From Capilliphycus robustus (lineage in GTDB: Bacteria; Cyanobacteriota; Cyanobacteriia; Cyanobacteriales; Microcoleaceae), in the NCBI RefSeq assembly GCF_034932365.1, contig NZ_JAYGHR010000001.1, positions 197,009-261,008 on the forward strand: a stretch of DNA of 64,000 bases, read 5' to 3'. A program made the position numbers and the translations under genes. Every line of letters starts with the position of its first letter. Positions within the stretch are counted from its first letter, which is position 1. The notes beneath the pieces are model-generated. The model was not told the origin of the DNA and did no database searches. It worked only from the letters and a program-made list of their open reading frames with translations. Positions 60,445 to 64,000 of this stretch are shown piece after piece.

Positions 60445-62037
60445 ATGCTAAATAATATCAGTCATGCCGGGGGAGTCAACCCACAAGCCAAAGAGAGAAG
60501 GGAACAAACCGAAGAAATTCTGTTTAGTACACCGTTTGGTTATATGTTTCCCGACTTGGTAATTGGGGAAAATACGGAGAACAATAAATTACCCGTAGCC
60601 GACAGTACAATTCCCGCTCTAAAAATGCTCGGGGATGCAATGGCTGACTTGGGAGAACCGAACAAAGAGATGAAGGAGTTTAATTCTAATATTCCTTCAG
60701 TTTTCACCTATTTGGGTCAGTTTATCGATCACGATATTACCGCTCGAACAGATCGCGAAACAGAGATCAGTATGATTAGCATTGGCGATAATGTTAACGA
60801 TGCGCTACAACCTGCTGACCCGCAAGTGATTATAAATAAGCTCAAAAATGGGCGGCGTCCTCAGCTTGATCTCGATAGTCTTTATGCCGATGGGCCAGCA
60901 TTAATACCGGGCGGACAAGTTGGAGCAAGTACAGAAGCTCAGTTTCTTTATGACGATGAAACTCTACTGCTAAAAGTTCAAGAATTAGATCAATTTGTAG
61001 ATTTACCTCGGGCTGATCGCAAAGCAAAAATTGCGGATATGCGTAATGATGAAAACATCATTATCAGCCAACTCCATGCTGCCTTTTTGAAGTTTCACAA
61101 TGTAATTGCTTGTAGTTTACCGCAACATTTATCACCTCAAAGCCGGTATATTTATGCTCGTCAGTTCGTGCGTTGGTGTTATCAATATGTGGTAGTCAAC
61201 GATTATCTCAGGGCGGTTTGCGAACCGAATATAGTAGACGATGTTCTTCTCAACGGGCCGCGTTTTTATAGTCCCGGCTTTAGTGGTAATTCGGTATTTA
61301 TGCCCCTAGAATTTTCCGTTGCCGGATTTCGTTTTGCTCACTCGATGATTCGTCCGTTTTATCAACTCAATCGGCAATCTAAAGTCAAAATTATGAATCT
61401 TTTGGCTGTTTCAAAAGAAAGACCTCAAGAGTCTGATTTACTGGAAAAGAACGGTGACAATTACCAACTCAAGAAACAGTTTAGTATTGATTGGCAAAAT
61501 TTTGTCAGATTTGTATCCGGTAAACCTATTCCCAACCTGGCTCGTAAAATAGATCCTCAAATTTCTCAAGGGTTATTCGATCTTCAACTGGACGGAGTGG
61601 GGGCGAATACGTTCATGTCTCATTTAGCTCAACGAAATTTAGTTAGAGGTTATTCATTGAGTTTACCAACCGGACAAAAAATGGCTCAAGCATTTGGTTT
61701 TCAACCCCTAACACAAGAAGATTTAATCGATAAAGAAACCAATCCCAAACTGAAGCAAGCACTTGAATATGGGGGCTTTGGAGACCGAACACCTTTATGG
61801 TATTATATTCTCAAAGAAGCCGCATTACAAACTGGGGGAAATACCTTAGGAGCTTTGGGCAGTAGTATTGTTGCAGAGACGATTATTGGTTTAGTCAAAC
61901 AAGATCCCAATAGCTATTTAAACCATCTGCACAACCCCGCCATACAACCCAACGGAATTCGCATTCCTCGCCCCAACGGTCGCCCATTGCTGATTAACTC
62001 TATTGGAGATATTCTGGCTTGTGCAGGAATTCGCTAA
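60445..62037 (+). CDS. Animal-type haem peroxidase (An_peroxidase superfamily)
   Basis: 530-residue peroxidase of the peroxidase-cyclooxygenase superfamily, related to mammalian lactoperoxidase and to peroxidases reported from Lyngbya. The distal His is H96 in LGQFIDHDIT, the proximal His is H299 in GFRFAHSMIRPFY, and the RNDENIIISQLHAAFLKFHN helix and FYSPGFSGNSVFMPLEF segment are typical. It has no N-terminal signal peptide or fused adhesion domain, unlike many larger cyanobacterial relatives, so it is the compact catalytic form. The function may be halide or peroxide chemistry in defence; this is inferred from the family. Confidence 0.9.
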   Translation: MLNNISHAGGVNPQAKERREQTEEILFSTPFGYMFPDLVIGENTENNKLPVADSTIPALKMLGDAMADLGEPNKEMKEFNSNIPSVFTYLGQFIDHDITARTDRETEISMISIGDNVNDALQPADPQVIINKLKNGRRPQLDLDSLYADGPALIPGGQVGASTEAQFLYDDETLLLKVQELDQFVDLPRADRKAKIADMRNDENIIISQLHAAFLKFHNVIACSLPQHLSPQSRYIYARQFVRWCYQYVVVNDYLRAVCEPNIVDDVLLNGPRFYSPGFSGNSVFMPLEFSVAGFRFAHSMIRPFYQLNRQSKVKIMNLLAVSKERPQESDLLEKNGDNYQLKKQFSIDWQNFVRFVSGKPIPNLARKIDPQISQGLFDLQLDGVGANTFMSHLAQRNLVRGYSLSLPTGQKMAQAFGFQPLTQEDLIDKETNPKLKQALEYGGFGDRTPLWYYILKEAALQTGGNTLGALGSSIVAETIIGLVKQDPNSYLNHLHNPAIQPNGIRIPRPNGRPLLINSIGDILACAGIR

Positions 62038-62103
62038 GGGCAAATTTAAATCAGTTAGAGTTGGAGTTTGAACTGACTTGATTTTAAGGGTTTATTCCCT
62101 ATA

Positions 62104-62154
62104 CATCTGGATGAGAAAATCAAAGGTTGTAACAATCTTTGTCTCGTCCAGATG
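62104..62154. terminator. Strong hairpin after the peroxidase gene
   Basis: CATCTGGATGAGA (62104-62116) pairs with TCTCGTCCAGATG (62142-62154), 13 pairs with one G-T, with a further AAAG/CTTT pairing inside. No clean T-run follows, so it may be a processing structure as well as a terminator. Confidence 0.6.
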
Positions 62155-62178
62155 ATATTATAAAAGAGGGTTAATCCT

Positions 62179-62403
62179 TTACTTCACCACAACCGTTAAA
62201 CGACGTTCTCGATCAGCAGCAAACTCCAAACACGCTCTGATATCTTCTTCTGTTAATTCGGGAAAATCATCTAAAATTTCACTGTGAGACATTCCCGAGG
62301 CCAACCAGCCCAAAACATTCTAGACAGTGATACGCATTCGTCTAATACAGGGTTTCCCGCCCCGCTTACCTGGCTCAATGGTAATGATGTTGCGATCGCT
62401 CAT
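62179..62403 (-). pseudogene. DUF433-family antitoxin gene with an internal stop
   Basis: The minus strand from ATG 62403 reads MSDRNIITIEPGKRGGKPCI and RRMRITV, then an amber TAG (62322-62320), and continues in frame NVLGWLASGMSHSEILDDFP, ELTEEDIRACLEFAADRERR and a TAA at 62179. This is a full-length DUF433 protein interrupted by one stop. DUF433 proteins usually pair with a PIN-like DUF5615 toxin, but none follows. The gene is an orphan remnant of a toxin-antitoxin locus. Confidence 0.85.
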
Positions 62404-62657
62404 AAATATAGCAATAGACTATCTTTGTTTTCAGTTTACCCGAGTTTGGGGATGTAAACCCGTTAAGAATACAAGAAAAATACAGTAGATCGCATTTTTC
62501 AGAAAAACTCCGTATTTTCACTGAGACAGAACCACATTTAAGCACTTTAAAAAATTATCAAATATCAGTAATTACACGCTGTTCAATCTTGGATTTTCAA
62601 TCTAAGCTAGATGTAGAGATTTGAAAAGTCTAACACCCTCTACCTCTAGGAGAAAAT

Positions 62658-63107
62658 ATGGGTTTATTTGGTAAAGCACGTTCATCTGGCAGTCTCAAAA
62701 CTGACACGGCTATGAGTCCGGCGGAAGCTTTTGCAGGTATTGCATTAGCAGTTGTTGCTGCTGACGGCTATCTTGCAGACTCGGAATTAGATGTATTAAT
62801 AACTTTGCTTGGTCGGATGCACCTTTTCCGTAGCTATCCGTCTGAAGTAATGAGACGTATGTTTGACAAAATTTTCGGTATTATCAAGCGTCAGGGAGTT
62901 GAAGCACTGGTTAATCAAGCTATTAAAACCCTTCCCCATGAATTGTACGAGACAATGTTTGTTGTTGCCACTGACTTAATTTTAGCAGATGGTGAAGTGA
63001 GCGATGAAGAAGAAAGTCTATTAAATGATCTCTGCAATTCCTTTAAAATTTCTCAAGAAACTGCCAATGAAATTATTCGGGTAATGTTGATTAAAAATAA
63101 AGGATAG
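62658..63107 (+). CDS. TerB-like protein
   Basis: 149-residue cytoplasmic protein of the TerB/TerB-like helical family, named for tellurite resistance but widespread in stress responses. Both halves carry the acidic helix motif: AVVAADGYLADSELDVLITL and DLILADGEVSDEEESLLNDL, each with the (A/V)DGxxxxxE pattern that forms a metal-binding pocket. No other ter genes are nearby. AGGAG lies seven bases before the ATG, and a terminator follows at 63130-63162. Confidence 0.88.
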   Translation: MGLFGKARSSGSLKTDTAMSPAEAFAGIALAVVAADGYLADSELDVLITLLGRMHLFRSYPSEVMRRMFDKIFGIIKRQGVEALVNQAIKTLPHELYETMFVVATDLILADGEVSDEEESLLNDLCNSFKISQETANEIIRVMLIKNKG

Positions 63108-63129
63108 AGTTTTCAAATCTTTCAAGATT

Positions 63130-63162
63130 AAATCCCCGGTTTCTCGAAGAAGCTGGGGATTT
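63130..63162. terminator. Bidirectional terminator
   Basis: AAATCCCC (63130-63137) pairs with GGGGATTT (63155-63162), flanked by A- and T-rich sequence. It lies between the converging TerB-like gene and the next minus-strand gene. Confidence 0.8.
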
Positions 63163-63183
63163 AAAAATATTCAAATTTAGAAA

Positions 63184-63606
63184 TTACCAGCCTCTTGCTC
63201 CTCTTTGCTGACAAATCACTCCCATAGATTCTTGAACGAGAGATGTAGCAGGTGCAGAAGAAACCTCTTGAACATATTTTTTGGATTGAACTCGACCTTC
63301 ATCATTGAGTACAACATCCATCTCAAAAATTCTTCTTTCAGAACAACTAACTTCATACCAAAAACTAGCAACACGACCCAAACGAGTTTCGACTAAAACT
63401 TGATAAAGTCCACTATGGCCTTGAGGAGATTCTAAATCTATATAAACGGGATCACCGTCTGATGTATTTCCTAGTGAAATAATTTGTTCTCGGGCTGATA
63501 CTGTAGAATCAATTCCAAATAAAGTTATCAACACTATTGAAGATAGGGCTAAACTCCAGGTCAACAACGGTTTTGATACTTTGGATATCTGTTGATTTAT
63601 ATTCAT
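63184..63606 (-). CDS. Exported hypothetical protein
   Basis: 140-residue protein with a signal peptide (PLLTWSLALSSIVLITLFGI ending before STVSA). The mature part is beta-rich (GDPVYIDLESPQGHSGLYQV, VASFWYEVSCSERRIFEMDV, GRVQSKKYVQEVSS) with two cysteines likely joined by a disulfide. It resembles small cyanobacterial periplasmic proteins of unknown function. It is alone, and its upstream region is followed by the 83-bp tandem repeat. Confidence 0.7.
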   Translation of the reverse strand: MNINQQISKVSKPLLTWSLALSSIVLITLFGIDSTVSAREQIISLGNTSDGDPVYIDLESPQGHSGLYQVLVETRLGRVASFWYEVSCSERRIFEMDVVLNDEGRVQSKKYVQEVSSAPATSLVQESMGVICQQRGARGW

Positions 63607-63794
63607 AACTATTGATCCTGAATTGATGTGTTTTAAATCGGAAACTAAATCTATAATAAGCTATCGGTTTGCGGAAATCAATTCGTAGAAACACTGAATA
63701 ATCGAATCAATACTTATGAAATTTTCGTGAAATTCTCAGTGGATTTACATAGATAATTTTTAGCCTACCCAAAAAATAATTGAATCGTCATGTC

Positions 63795-64000
63795 ATGTAG
63801 GGGCGGGTTCAAATTTATTTTTAATTTCCCCGAAACAAGATTAATAAACCCGCCCCGTAAATTTGAGGTGATTTGTCATGTAGGGGCGGGTTCAAATTTA
63901 TTTTTAATTTCCCCGAAACAAGATTAATAAACCCGCCCCGTAAATTTGAGGTGATTTGTCATGTAGGGGCGGGTTCAAATTTATTTTTAATTTCCCCGAA
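63795..64000. repeat. 83-bp tandem repeat reaching the window end
   Basis: Identical units starting ATGTAGGGGCGGGTTCAA begin at 63795, 63878 and 63961, a period of 83 bases; the third is cut by the window end. Each unit has GTAGGGGCGGGTT and AAACCCGCCCC arms, so it is the same hairpin family as at 25248 and 40280 but with another spacer and joined by AAATTTGAGGTGATTTGTC. Confidence 0.93.

Overview
The window is chromosomal DNA from a cyanobacterium, most likely a filamentous non-heterocystous (Oscillatoriales, Lyngbya/Limnoraphis-like) strain. The support is an orange carotenoid protein gene followed by its fluorescence recovery protein, an NblA phycobilisome-degradation protein, a DUF2808 protein, a Ycf46-type AAA ATPase, a three-subunit proton-translocating transhydrogenase, and frequent HIP1 palindromes (GCGATCGC). 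The genus is inferred from gene content and repeat style only. No rRNA, tRNA or CRISPR array was seen. One 100-N assembly gap lies at 40407-40506.

Layout. 1-6300: a PIN-type toxin-antitoxin pair, small stress and SH3 proteins, the photoprotection pair ocp-frp, a decayed XRE regulator, a DUF2207 protein with a long poly-glycine tail, a MITE copy and an LRAT-type protein. 6300-9370: pntAA-pntAB-pntB on the minus strand. 9830-18480 (plus): DUF2808, then the conserved cluster rpmH-rnpA-PH protein-yidC-jag-yceD and ycf46, then SH3 and peptidoglycan-binding exported proteins. 18480-25240: a Fur-family regulator, a VIT/vWA surface protein, pyrG and a pentapeptide-repeat protein.

The accessory zone runs from about 25.2 to 40.7 kb. 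It holds a response regulator and, 12.6 kb further on, a histidine kinase that may be its former partner. Between them are a patatin lipase, several exported or membrane orphans, an integrase fragment, genes broken by a MITE, an RTX metalloprotease, a NERD-nuclease/helicase fusion and a decayed IS1-family element. MITE insertion into two reading frames can be reconstructed: removing the element while keeping one TA restores the frame in both cases.

40.9-57.4 kb is mostly housekeeping: rubrerythrin and Rieske lipoproteins, a sugar nucleotidyltransferase, priA, nblA, anmK with a PP2C phosphatase, a UbiB/ABC1 kinase, a kinase-like protein lacking the catalytic Asp, and nicotinate phosphoribosyltransferase. 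Between the PP2C and ABC1 genes lies an element of about 390 bp with IS200/IS605-style hairpin ends (each with a bulged T) around a promoter and a structured, non-coding interior. It is a candidate stand-alone omega-RNA/HEARO-type element.

57.8-64 kb: an FMN reductase, then a tight three-gene minus-strand operon (ParA-like ATPase, unknown protein, Mrr-like nuclease) that is the best candidate for an undescribed system here. After it come an animal-type haem peroxidase, a broken DUF433 antitoxin gene, a TerB-like protein and an 83-bp tandem repeat running off the window end. A family of hairpin repeats with GTAGGGGCGGGTT arms recurs in intergenic regions throughout.
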